Shown in pieces: positions 1 through 7,035 of a stretch of 7,035 bases of DNA. Position 1 is the stretch's first letter; every line of letters starts with the position of its first letter. The stretch spans positions 1-7,035 of the forward strand of contig CAMEHJ010000056.1 of assembly GCA_945917385.1 (NCBI GenBank), given 5' to 3'. The notes beneath the pieces were generated by a model. It saw only the letters and a program-made list of their open reading frames with translations. It searched no databases and was not told the DNA's origin. This stretch comes from an uncultured bacterium (GTDB taxonomy: Bacteria > Bacillota_A > Clostridia > Oscillospirales > Oscillospiraceae). The position numbers and the translations under genes were made by a program.

Positions 1-3000
1 CAGACTTTCTGAATGGAATACGCTACATCATCACGCTCGACAGCGACACGAGCGTTTACCCCGGCGCACTCGGTGAGCTTATAGGCGCTGCGCTGCACCC
101 TCTGTGCAGGCCGGTTCTGAGCAAGGATTCGCGCCGCGTTGTCTCCGGCCACGCCATTCTCCACCCCGCGCTCACCTCGGAGCTTCAAAGCGCAAACGCG
201 ACGGACTTTGCCCTCATCTTCGCGGGTGCGGGCGGCTCAGACCCCTACACGGGAACACGTCATGAGCTGTATATGGACGCTTTCCAGTGCGGCGGCTTTG
301 CCGGCAAGGGGCTTATCGACGCGAGGGTGCTTGTTGAGTGCCTCGACGGCAGGCTCCCGGACGGGCGCATACTCTCGCACGACGCTCTGGAGGGCGCGTA
401 CCTGCGCGGCGCTTATGTCGGCGACCTCACATTCTCCGACAGCTTCCCGACGCGCCCGCTGTCTTACTATAAGCGCGCGCACCGCTGGATACGCGGCGAC
501 TGGCAGAACCTGCCGTGGATTTTTTCCCGCGATTTGACGGTTCTTGAGCGCTTTCGGCTATTGGACAGTCTGCGCCGCAGTTTGATTGCTCCGATGACGC
601 TCGCGGCGATCTTAGCGGGCTTCTTCATGTCAGGCGTCGGGCTTCGTGTGGCTGCGTGGGCGGCGCTTCTGTCGCTGCTGTCGGATCTGATAATCAGTCT
701 TGCAAGCGGCAGTACCGAGCGCTGCGCCCCCTTCCGTCTGCGCCGCCATACGAGACTTCTCACCGGCGTCGGAGGCTCCATCGTCAGGTGCTTTATCAGT
801 CTGTGGCTTCTGCCCTTTGATGCGTGGGTCAGTATATCCGCCATCGCGACGGCCTTGTGGCGAATGTTCGTCTCCGGAAAGAATCTGCTTCAATGGCAGA
901 CCGCCGCACAGAGCGAGAAAGCGCGCTTCGACCTTGAAGCGCATATCCGCGCGATGTGGCAAAGCGTTGTGCTTGGAATGCTGCTGATGATGTTCGCGCC
1001 GAGCGTCATCGGCAAGACTGCCGGCTTCATGTGGCTCGTGTCCCCCATCACGGCGTTTGCGCTGTCGCTGAGCGCGGAGAAATCTGCGCCCGTCAGCCGC
1101 GCCGACACGCAGTTTATCATCTCCTCCGCCGCCGACAACTGGAGATATCTTGAGCGCTTCACCTCGCCCGAGGATAACTTCCTCCCTCCCGACAACTTTC
1201 AGGAGCAGCCGCCAGTCGGCGTCGCGCACCGCACCTCTCCGACGAACATCGGTCTTGCCTGTGCATCCGCCTGCGCGGCGGCGGAGATGAAGATAATAAC
1301 CGAGTCCGCTGCGAGTGAGTATATCGGGCGCGTCGTCTCCGCGCTTGAGCGGATGCCGAGGGAGCTTGGGCACTTTTTCAACTGGTACGACACGAGGACG
1401 CTGTGCCCTTTGATGCCCGCCTACATCTCCACGGTAGACAGCGGCAATCTCTACGCGGGCCTGCTCACCGCGAAAAACGCGCTCGATAGCTACGGGCAGC
1501 GCGAGCTTGCCCGCCGCATAGGCGCTATCCTTGACGGCATGGATTTTGCACCCTTGTATGACATCCGCCGTTCCCTCTTTTATATCTGCTACGACACCGT
1601 AAACCGCCGCGGCGTCGGCGGCTGGTACGACCTTATGGCAAGCGAAGCGCGCCTTACGAGCTACATCGCCGTCTCAAAGGGCGATGTACCCGTCCGCCAC
1701 TGGCGCGCGCTCAGCCGCGCCCAGCTTCAGAAGGACGGCTATCAGGGTCTTGCAAGCTGGTCGGGAACAATGTTCGAATACCTCATGCCTGAGCTGTTCC
1801 TCCCGCTCTTTCGCGGCAGCTTATTGTACGAGAGCGCGCGCTTCTGCGTTTACACGCAGAAGAAACGCGCCTTTGCCGGCAAGCCCTGGGGTATTTCCGA
1901 AAGCGCGTTCTATTCCATTGACTCAAGGCTCAACTACCGCTACAAGGCTCACGGCTGCCCCGCTCTCGCTCTGCGCCGAAGTCAAGAGGACGATATGGTC
2001 ATATCTCCGTACTCCTCGTTTCTTGCGCTCATTGCGGACGCGCGCGGCAGCGTCCTGAATCTTACAGAGCTTAAACGCCTCGGCGCTTACGGCCGCTTCG
2101 GCTTTATTGAGGCGCTCGACTTTACTCCCGCCCGCTGCCGCAAAAAAGACGGCGAGCAGGTGCGCTGTTATATGGCGCACCATGTCGGCATGAGCGTTAT
2201 CGCGGCGGCAAACGCGGTCTGCGGCGGCGTCATGCAGAAATACTTCATGCGCTCTGCCGATATGCGCGCTCACACTCTGCTTCTTCAGGAGAAGCTGCCC
2301 CCCTGCGCCCTCGTCATACGCCGCGACACCGCCGACGTCCCGGAGCAGAGCTTTTCGCGCGGCGGCGATCGCTGGTCGATGCGTGGCGGCGAAAACGACT
2401 CGGATAAGCGCTGCACCCTCCTTTCAAACGGCGTTTATAACATTATGTCAACTAATCTCGGCAGCTCATCCGCGCACTACGGCGAGTTCTGCATATATCG
2501 TGATACCCCTCGCAGCCACGGACTTGAGTTTGTTTTGAACGGAAAAGCGGTGTTTGGCGCGAAAGCGCCCGTTATGTGGGAGCTGAGCGAGGACAGGGCG
2601 CGAACGGTTTTTGACTGCGGAGATATCCGCCTGACCTCGGATGTGTCCACCGCGTGCGGCGACTGCGGAGAGCTTAGGTGCATAGAGCTTCGCTGTGATA
2701 CGCGGACAAAGGCAGAGCTTGAGATAGCCTTTGAGCCGGTATTGGCACGCCTGAACGATTACCTCGGACATTCTGCCTACTGGCGGCTCGGTCTTGAGAG
2801 CCATAACGAATCCGGCGCGCTGCTTGTGCACCGTCTGCCAAAGGGCGGCGGGGGCGAAATGTGGCTCTGCGTCAAGTGCAGCCGGGCATCAAACATCACT
2901 CTTTCCGAGCATCAAGGAGACTTTGTCTCTCCGCCGCGCGTAAGCGCCAAAATCGAGTTGGAGCTGTCCCCCGGCGATTCCGAAACGCTGAGGCTTGCCC

Positions 3001-5672
3001 TCTGCGTAAGCTCCGAGCGCCGTGAAGCGCTTGACGGTGCGCAGCGTATACTTTCCTCTCTCCCCTATGACTGCGGCGGCATGGTCGGCGCTGCGGCGGC
3101 ACATCTCGGCATGCCGCCGGAGGAGGTCGGCGCTGCGATGGAGCTTGTGCGCGGCGTGCTTGAAAATCCTCTGCACTCTGCCGCGCCGCGGCGGGAGCTG
3201 TGGCAGTTCTCGATTTCCGGCGACCTGCCCATCATCTGCTGCGACGGGCGCGCCGCCGAAGCCAATAAGCTGCTGCGCCGCTTCTGCCTTTTGAGAAGCT
3301 GCGGGGCTGAATGTGAGCTGGTCTTTTTCAGCGAGGAGCACGGCGAATACCTCCAGCCCATGATGCAGAGCATCTCAAAAACGCTGTCCTCCGTAGGTCT
3401 TGAAGCGCTCATCGGCAGCCGCGGCGGCGTGTATATCGTGCCGAAGTCGGCCGAAAAAATCGTCAAAAGCCGCGCGGCGGTCGTCATCGGTGAGGAGGAA
3501 AAAACGCTCCGGACACTCGACGTTCCGTATCTCGGCGCTCCCCGTGAAGTCGGCTCCGTCCCGGAGCATGGCTGGGACGAGGATGTGTTTGAGTTTTATG
3601 TAAACCAGTCTCTGCCCTGTCGCGCATGGCAGCACATTCTCACAAACGGCAGCTTCGGCTATGCCGCCGCCGACAGCGGCATCGGCTGTATGTGGTACAA
3701 AAACGCCCGTGAGATGCGCATAAATGCCCCTCCCGACGATATCCGCGACACCTGCGGCAGCGAGCAGATCTATCTCGACGTGTCCGGCACAGCGGTCAGT
3801 CTCTTTGCGGCGAACGACGGCTTTGACTGCCGCGTTCGCTATGCGCCTGGCTATGCGAGCTGGGAAAAGACCATCGGTTCAAGACTTGTCCGCATGACTG
3901 CCTTTGTCCCCGCCGGAATCGACGCCCGCGTCATCCTCATTTCCGGCGCGGAGGGTCTGCGCTTTCACTGGAATATGTCACTTGTTTTCGGCTCGTGCGA
4001 CGGAAGCTCGGTCCGCTGCCGTGAGGATAACGGCATAATCACGGTCGAAAACCCGGAGAGCTATTATGAGGGCATCTCTCTCCTGCTGGGTGCGTCCTCA
4101 CTCCTGAAAGCAGACACTGGCTTCTGTCCCGCCGCCGTGAGCCTTACGGCGATCTGCGACAGGGATACGGTGCTGGTCTGCGGCTGCTGCTCCAAGGGCG
4201 AGCTGCTCGAATTATGTAAACCTGATACTTCATCCGTTCTTCTCGAAGAAACGTTCAAACGCTGGCGCGGCATTGCGGAGCGCTTCCGCCTGCGCACATC
4301 CTGCGCATCGCTCGACAGGTATATGAGCTCGTGGGCGGTGTATCAGTGCATTGCCTGCCGCATTGAGGGCAGAACGAGCCTTTATCAGAGCGGCGGCGCT
4401 CTGGGCTTTCGCGACCAGCTTCAGGACGGCGTCAATATGCTGCTCATCTCCCCTGAGTACGCCAAATCTCAGATACTTGACTGCTGCGCTCACCAGTATC
4501 TTGAGGGCGACGTTATGCACTGGTGGCACCCTCACCCCGACGGCGACCGGGGTGTACGCACGCGCTGCAGCGACGACCTTCTGTGGCTCTGCTGGGCACT
4601 GTGCGAATACACGGAGGCAACCGGTGACTATGAGCTGTGCTTTAAGGAGGTCAGGTATATCTCCTCCCGCAGGCTTAGCGAGCATGAGCATGACCGGTAC
4701 GAAACGCCGCAGATTTCCGAGGTCTCCGCCTCTGTTATAAACCACGCCCGCTCCGCGCTTGAGTGCTGTATAGAGCGCGGCTTCGGCGCACACGGTCTGC
4801 CGTGGTTCGGAAGCGGCGACTGGAACGACGCTTTGAGCGAGGTTGACGGAGAGAGCGTCTGGCTCGGCTGGTTCTTCTCAGACTGCGCCGCGCGCTTTGC
4901 TAAGCTCCTGTCCGACCTGTCCCTCAAAGGCTCTGAGCGGTATCTTAATTACGCCGAAAAGGTCGGCGCGGCGGCGGACGGTGCGTGGAGCGGCAGCCGC
5001 TATCTGCGCGGATATTTCGTGGACGGCACGCCCCTCGGCGGGGAGGACAGGCTTGATTCGCTCAGTCAGAGTTGGGCGGCAATGAGTCCCTACGCCGACT
5101 TGAGCCGCGCACAGTCGGCGCTGAATCTTGCGTTATGTAAACTCATCGACAGAGAACACTCCGTCGTCGAGCTCTTTGACCCGCCCTACTCCGCCGATGA
5201 GCGCAGGGTCGGATATATAAGCGGCTACGGCGAGGGCAAACGCGAAAACGGCGGGCAGTACACCCACGGCGCGATATGGCTTGCCGTCGCCGCCTTTCGG
5301 CAGGGACGCGCGGACGACGGGTATGAGATACTGAAAATGCTACTGCCCGAAAACCACGACCTCACTCGCTATGAGGCGGAGCCTTTTGTGCTCCCGGCAG
5401 ACGTGTCCGCCGCGCCCATTGACGCGGGCAGAGCCGGCTGGACGTGGTACACCGGCTCTGCGGGCTGGTATTTCCGCGCCGCTTCGCAGGAAATGCTCGG
5501 TCTGCGTCTGCGCCGCGGCAGGCTGTATATCGAGCCTAATCTCCCCTCTTCCCTTCCCGGCTTCCGCGCCGTCTGGACGGACTCGCGCGGCACGGAGCAC
5601 CTGATAGAGTGCGAAAACGGCACTGTCACGGTGGACGGCAGAGCCTACACCGGCGAAGGAATTGCATATTGA
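1..5672 (+). CDS. ndvB: Cyclic beta-1,2-glucan synthase, NdvB/ChvB-like (GT84 - membrane - GH189-like - GH94), 5'-truncated by window edge
   Basis: The frame is open from base 3 to the TGA at 5670-5672 (1889 residues; residue k starts at base 3k) and continues beyond the left edge. The ATG at 273 (residue 91) is internal: residues 1-90 are already conserved glycosyltransferase sequence, including YIITLDSDT with the DxD metal/UDP-sugar motif at D13/D15. Seen next are FAGKGLID (99-106), LSHDALEG (124-131) and HRWIRGDWQ (160-168), the RW motif of processive transferases. About four to six hydrophobic helices follow (~192-355). A glycoamylase-like domain (~405-760) carries WYDTRTL, STVDSGNL, SEARLTSY, SWSGTMFEYLMP, GISESAF and AHHVGMS. 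A GH94 module fills the rest: beta-sandwich regions (~785-1010 and ~1205-1395), ISGDLPI between them (1071-1077), then the helical barrel with FRDQLQDG, RGVRTRCSDDLLWL, GSGDWNDA (1603-1610), ENGGQYTHG and WYTGSAGW. By family knowledge, the transferase polymerises glucose from UDP-glucose at the inner membrane face, the GH189-type domain cyclises the chain, and the GH94 domain trims it by phosphorolysis. All visible signature motifs are intact. Rhizobial relatives are about 2800 residues, so a large N-terminal part is missing here. Family assignment is firm. Whether the product is cyclic is inferred. Confidence 0.93.
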   Translation, partial: DFLNGIRYIITLDSDTSVYPGALGELIGAALHPLCRPVLSKDSRRVVSGHAILHPALTSELQSANATDFALIFAGAGGSDPYTGTRHELYMDAFQCGGFAGKGLIDARVLVECLDGRLPDGRILSHDALEGAYLRGAYVGDLTFSDSFPTRPLSYYKRAHRWIRGDWQNLPWIFSRDLTVLERFRLLDSLRRSLIAPMTLAAILAGFFMSGVGLRVAAWAALLSLLSDLIISLASGSTERCAPFRLRRHTRLLTGVGGSIVRCFISLWLLPFDAWVSISAIATALWRMFVSGKNLLQWQTAAQSEKARFDLEAHIRAMWQSVVLGMLLMMFAPSVIGKTAGFMWLVSPITAFALSLSAEKSAPVSRADTQFIISSAADNWRYLERFTSPEDNFLPPDNFQEQPPVGVAHRTSPTNIGLACASACAAAEMKIITESAASEYIGRVVSALERMPRELGHFFNWYDTRTLCPLMPAYISTVDSGNLYAGLLTAKNALDSYGQRELARRIGAILDGMDFAPLYDIRRSLFYICYDTVNRRGVGGWYDLMASEARLTSYIAVSKGDVPVRHWRALSRAQLQKDGYQGLASWSGTMFEYLMPELFLPLFRGSLLYESARFCVYTQKKRAFAGKPWGISESAFYSIDSRLNYRYKAHGCPALALRRSQEDDMVISPYSSFLALIADARGSVLNLTELKRLGAYGRFGFIEALDFTPARCRKKDGEQVRCYMAHHVGMSVIAAANAVCGGVMQKYFMRSADMRAHTLLLQEKLPPCALVIRRDTADVPEQSFSRGGDRWSMRGGENDSDKRCTLLSNGVYNIMSTNLGSSSAHYGEFCIYRDTPRSHGLEFVLNGKAVFGAKAPVMWELSEDRARTVFDCGDIRLTSDVSTACGDCGELRCIELRCDTRTKAELEIAFEPVLARLNDYLGHSAYWRLGLESHNESGALLVHRLPKGGGGEMWLCVKCSRASNITLSEHQGDFVSPPRVSAKIELELSPGDSETLRLALCVSSERREALDGAQRILSSLPYDCGGMVGAAAAHLGMPPEEVGAAMELVRGVLENPLHSAAPRRELWQFSISGDLPIICCDGRAAEANKLLRRFCLLRSCGAECELVFFSEEHGEYLQPMMQSISKTLSSVGLEALIGSRGGVYIVPKSAEKIVKSRAAVVIGEEEKTLRTLDVPYLGAPREVGSVPEHGWDEDVFEFYVNQSLPCRAWQHILTNGSFGYAAADSGIGCMWYKNAREMRINAPPDDIRDTCGSEQIYLDVSGTAVSLFAANDGFDCRVRYAPGYASWEKTIGSRLVRMTAFVPAGIDARVILISGAEGLRFHWNMSLVFGSCDGSSVRCREDNGIITVENPESYYEGISLLLGASSLLKADTGFCPAAVSLTAICDRDTVLVCGCCSKGELLELCKPDTSSVLLEETFKRWRGIAERFRLRTSCASLDRYMSSWAVYQCIACRIEGRTSLYQSGGALGFRDQLQDGVNMLLISPEYAKSQILDCCAHQYLEGDVMHWWHPHPDGDRGVRTRCSDDLLWLCWALCEYTEATGDYELCFKEVRYISSRRLSEHEHDRYETPQISEVSASVINHARSALECCIERGFGAHGLPWFGSGDWNDALSEVDGESVWLGWFFSDCAARFAKLLSDLSLKGSERYLNYAEKVGAAADGAWSGSRYLRGYFVDGTPLGGEDRLDSLSQSWAAMSPYADLSRAQSALNLALCKLIDREHSVVELFDPPYSADERRVGYISGYGEGKRENGGQYTHGAIWLAVAAFRQGRADDGYEILKMLLPENHDLTRYEAEPFVLPADVSAAPIDAGRAGWTWYTGSAGWYFRAASQEMLGLRLRRGRLYIEPNLPSSLPGFRAVWTDSRGTEHLIECENGTVTVDGRAYTGEGIAY

Positions 5673-5680
5673 CAGGGCAT

Positions 5681-5715
5681 CGACCGTACAGGCAGGCTTT
5701 CCGCCTGTACGGTCG
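5681..5715 (+). terminator. Strong hairpin after the glucan synthase stop; terminator-like but no U-tract
   Basis: CGACCGTACAGGC (5681-5693) and GCCTGTACGGTCG (5703-5715) are perfect 13-base inverted arms around a 9-base loop. Two more G-C pairs can form inside the loop if A5694 is bulged, leaving a CTTT tetraloop. It starts 8 nt after the synthase TGA and lies upstream of the next gene's promoter, the usual place for a terminator. No T-run follows on the + strand (the next bases are GCTCTCCGC), and none follows on the reverse complement. It may therefore be a non-canonical or factor-assisted terminator, a 3'-end-stabilising stem, or an intergenic repeat unit. The structure is seen directly; the function is inferred. 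Confidence 0.5.
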
Positions 5716-5792
5716 GCTCTCCGCTTGCCTGTAAAATTGACACAGAACATATCTTCCCGTTTACAAAATATCTACCATTTTCGGCAATACGG

Positions 5793-5801
5793 TGATATAA
5801 T
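5793..5801 (+). promoter_or_regulatory. Extended -10 promoter for the yfmF-like gene
   Basis: TGATATAAT holds a perfect TATAAT -10 hexamer (5796-5801) and the TG dinucleotide one base upstream that defines an extended -10 element. It lies in the AT-rich part of the intergenic region. No good -35 hexamer sits 16-18 bases upstream, which extended -10 promoters tolerate. Transcription would start near 5807-5809, giving a leader of about 22-24 nt before the ATG. This fits a housekeeping sigma-A-type promoter that separates this gene from the synthase unit. Confidence 0.7.
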
Positions 5802-5805
5802 AATT

Positions 5806-5818
5806 TGAAATAGTTTCA
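5806..5818. repeat. Short palindrome at the predicted transcription start
   Basis: TGAAA (5806-5810) and TTTCA (5814-5818) are perfect inverted arms around TAG, immediately downstream of the -10 element. The position would suit a small operator or a weak leader hairpin. Arms of 5 bp in AT-rich DNA can arise by chance, so only the sequence symmetry is claimed; no regulator is recognised. Confidence 0.25.
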
Positions 5819-5819
5819 C

Positions 5820-5826
5820 GGAGGTG
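5820..5826 (+). promoter_or_regulatory. Ribosome binding site for the yfmF-like gene
   Basis: GGAGGTG closely matches the anti-Shine-Dalgarno complement and ends 4 nt before the ATG at 5831; the GGAGGT core ends 5 nt before it. It fixes that ATG as the start. In-frame ATGs further on (for example codons 9 and 27) have no comparable site, and homology to the family begins at once after the chosen start. Confidence 0.85.
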
Positions 5827-5830
5827 CCTT

Positions 5831-7035
5831 ATGGAATATTCCAGATATGAAATCATGCCCGGTATTTTTCTCAGTCATCTGCGCTCCGATAAATTCAAGA
5901 CCGCCTGCATGAGCATTACTCTGCTCACCCAGCTTCAGCGTGAGACCGCCTCCATGAACGCGCTCATTCCCTTTGTGCTCAGACGCGGCACGTCTCAGTA
6001 CGGCGATATGGAAAAGCTTTCCCGCCGGCTGGCCGAGCTTTACGGTACCGCGATAGAGCCTGTTGTGCGCCGTATCGGCGAGATACAGTGCATCGGTCTG
6101 TACGCAAGCTTTCCTGAGCCTGAGTTTCTGCCCGGCGGCGCGTCCCTGCTCGGCGACGCCGTAGCTCTCATGGGGCAGATTCTGCTCTCACCCGCCACGC
6201 GCGGCGGTCTGCTGCTGCCGCAGTATGTGGACAGCGAGAAGGAAAAGCTCATTGAGCTTATCCGCAGTCAGATAAACGACAAGCGCGGCTATGCCGTCAA
6301 GCGCTGCATCGAGGAGATGTGCTGCTACGAGGACTTCTCCGTGAGCCGCTTCGGCAGCGAGGATGAGTGCGAGAATATCAATTACAAGAAGCTTTCCAAG
6401 CACTATAAAAAGCTGCTGCAGACCAGCCCGGTCGAGGTGTTCTACTGCGGTCAGGCGGACGCGGCTTCCGTGCGCTCGGCTCTGCGCGACGCGCTTTCAC
6501 CCATGCCGCGCGGAGAAATCAATTACGACCTCGGCACCGATGTGCGCATGAACGCCGTTGAGGACAAGGTTCGCTATGTTGAGGAAGAGCTTGACGTCAC
6601 TCAGGGCAAGCTTGTCATGGGCTTTCGTCTGGGCGAGTGTATGGAGGAGCCGGACATCCCCGCCATCTATGTGTTCAACTGCGTGTTCGGCGGCGGCACG
6701 ACCTCCAAGCTCTTTATGAATGTGCGGGAAAAGCTCTCCCTCTGCTATTACGCAAGCTCCTCCTGCCTTATCCACAAGGGCATCATGCTTGTCCACTCCG
6801 GCATAGATTTTGACAAATTCGACGCCGTGCGCGACGAGATATTCTCCCAGCTTGAGGCCGTTAAGCGCGGCGAGTTCACCGATGAGGAGCTTAACGCCGC
6901 AAGGCGCGGCGTTGCGTCCGACCTTCGCGCCATGATGGACAGTCAGGGCGAGCTTGAGGGCTTCTGGCTCTCGCAGGCGCTCGACGGGCTTGATTACGGT
7001 CCGATGGAGCTGGCGGAGCTTGTGTGCGACGTAAC
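5831..7035 (+). CDS. yfmF: YfmF (YmfF)-family M16-like protein, EF-P 5-aminopentanol modification-associated; 3' end beyond window
   Basis: Four hundred and one codons are visible and the frame is open at the right edge. Family members are a little over 420 residues, so only a short C-terminal piece should be missing. The protein has the two-lobed M16 (insulinase/pitrilysin) layout. Lobe 1 runs to ~210 with RRGTSQYGDMEKLSRRLAELYG (51-72) in place of the usual zinc-site region. Lobe 2 begins with KLVMGFRLG (~260-268) and contains GGGTTSKLFMNVREKLSLCYY (287-307), the classic M16 G-rich/VREK-x-x-CY motif. Aligning on the GT at 53-54 puts ALIPF (44-48) where active peptidases have HxxEH, so zinc-dependent proteolysis is not expected; this loss is typical of YfmF. 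Relatives usually sit just upstream of a second M16 gene, yfmH, which keeps HxxEH, and the pair is linked by annotation to EF-P 5-aminopentanolylation in Bacillus. That partner would lie beyond the window. No signal peptide or membrane segment is seen, so it is probably cytosolic. The biochemical role is unclear. Confidence 0.88.
   Translation, partial: MEYSRYEIMPGIFLSHLRSDKFKTACMSITLLTQLQRETASMNALIPFVLRRGTSQYGDMEKLSRRLAELYGTAIEPVVRRIGEIQCIGLYASFPEPEFLPGGASLLGDAVALMGQILLSPATRGGLLLPQYVDSEKEKLIELIRSQINDKRGYAVKRCIEEMCCYEDFSVSRFGSEDECENINYKKLSKHYKKLLQTSPVEVFYCGQADAASVRSALRDALSPMPRGEINYDLGTDVRMNAVEDKVRYVEEELDVTQGKLVMGFRLGECMEEPDIPAIYVFNCVFGGGTTSKLFMNVREKLSLCYYASSSCLIHKGIMLVHSGIDFDKFDAVRDEIFSQLEAVKRGEFTDEELNAARRGVASDLRAMMDSQGELEGFWLSQALDGLDYGPMELAELVCDV

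Noticed and set aside
139..537. 132-codon + strand ORF near the left edge
   Set aside because: It overlaps the conserved transferase sequence in another frame, and its Ser/Arg/Thr-rich product matches nothing.
630..1373. 247-codon antisense open frame and other long antisense or out-of-frame ORFs across the synthase gene
   Set aside because: They lie inside a conserved, frame-consistent coding region. Their products are low-complexity Arg/Ala/Ser-rich with no recognisable motif, as expected from GC-rich codon bias.
4643..4651. Perfect Shine-Dalgarno-like TAAGGAGGT inside the synthase gene
   Set aside because: No start codon lies at a suitable distance downstream, it encodes the in-frame residues FKEV, and CTCCTCC 10-17 bases later could pair with it. 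At most it is a translational pause site.
5737..5742. Perfect -35-like TTGACA
   Set aside because: At 17-bp spacing the -10 would be TTTACA (3 of 6 matches), and better hexamers need spacers of 19-21. The extended -10 at 5793-5801 is the better promoter, and TTGACA lies 53 bp from it, too far to pair.
5673..5830. Possible small gene, riboswitch or tRNA in the intergenic region
   Set aside because: The region is only 158 bp and is accounted for by a hairpin, a promoter and a ribosome binding site. No start codon with a Shine-Dalgarno other than that at 5831, no cloverleaf and no known riboswitch core were seen.
1..7035. Mobile elements, CRISPR arrays, attachment sites or a defence system
   Set aside because: No transposase-like protein, spaced direct repeats or terminal inverted repeats were found. 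Both genes belong to recognisable families and are intact apart from truncation at the window edges.

Overview
The window most likely comes from a Gram-positive anaerobe of the class Clostridia (Firmicutes), perhaps an Oscillospiraceae/Ruminococcaceae-like gut lineage. Three things point that way: GC-rich coding sequence with G/C-ending codons, a strong GGAGGT ribosome binding site, and a YfmF-type M16-like gene, a family typical of Firmicutes. The taxonomic call is inference from composition and gene content.

Bases 1-5672 (+) are one giant reading frame, open at the left edge. It encodes the C-terminal ~1889 residues of a cyclic beta-1,2-glucan synthase of the NdvB/ChvB type. In order it holds the end of a GT84 glycosyltransferase domain with DxD and RW-RGDWQ motifs, a multi-helix membrane segment, a glycoamylase-like (PF10091/GH189) cyclisation-type domain, and a full GH94 phosphorylase-like module. 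The frame is uninterrupted from base 3, so the in-frame ATG at 273 is not the gene start.

Bases 5673-5830 are the only intergenic region. A near-perfect hairpin with a 13-bp stem lies 8 nt after the synthase stop and lacks a U-tract. An AT-rich stretch follows, with an extended -10 promoter (TGATATAAT), a small palindrome at the expected transcription start, and a ribosome binding site.

Bases 5831-7035 (+) are a second gene, open at the right edge. It encodes a YfmF (B. subtilis YmfF) family protein, an M16-peptidase-like protein that has lost the HxxEH zinc site.

The two genes share a strand, but the hairpin and the new promoter suggest separate transcription units. Nothing seen links their functions. 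No mobile element, CRISPR array, tRNA or rRNA was found. The window is mostly recognisable biology. The most interesting points are a complete-looking cyclic glucan synthase core in an apparent Gram-positive, and the structured intergenic region.
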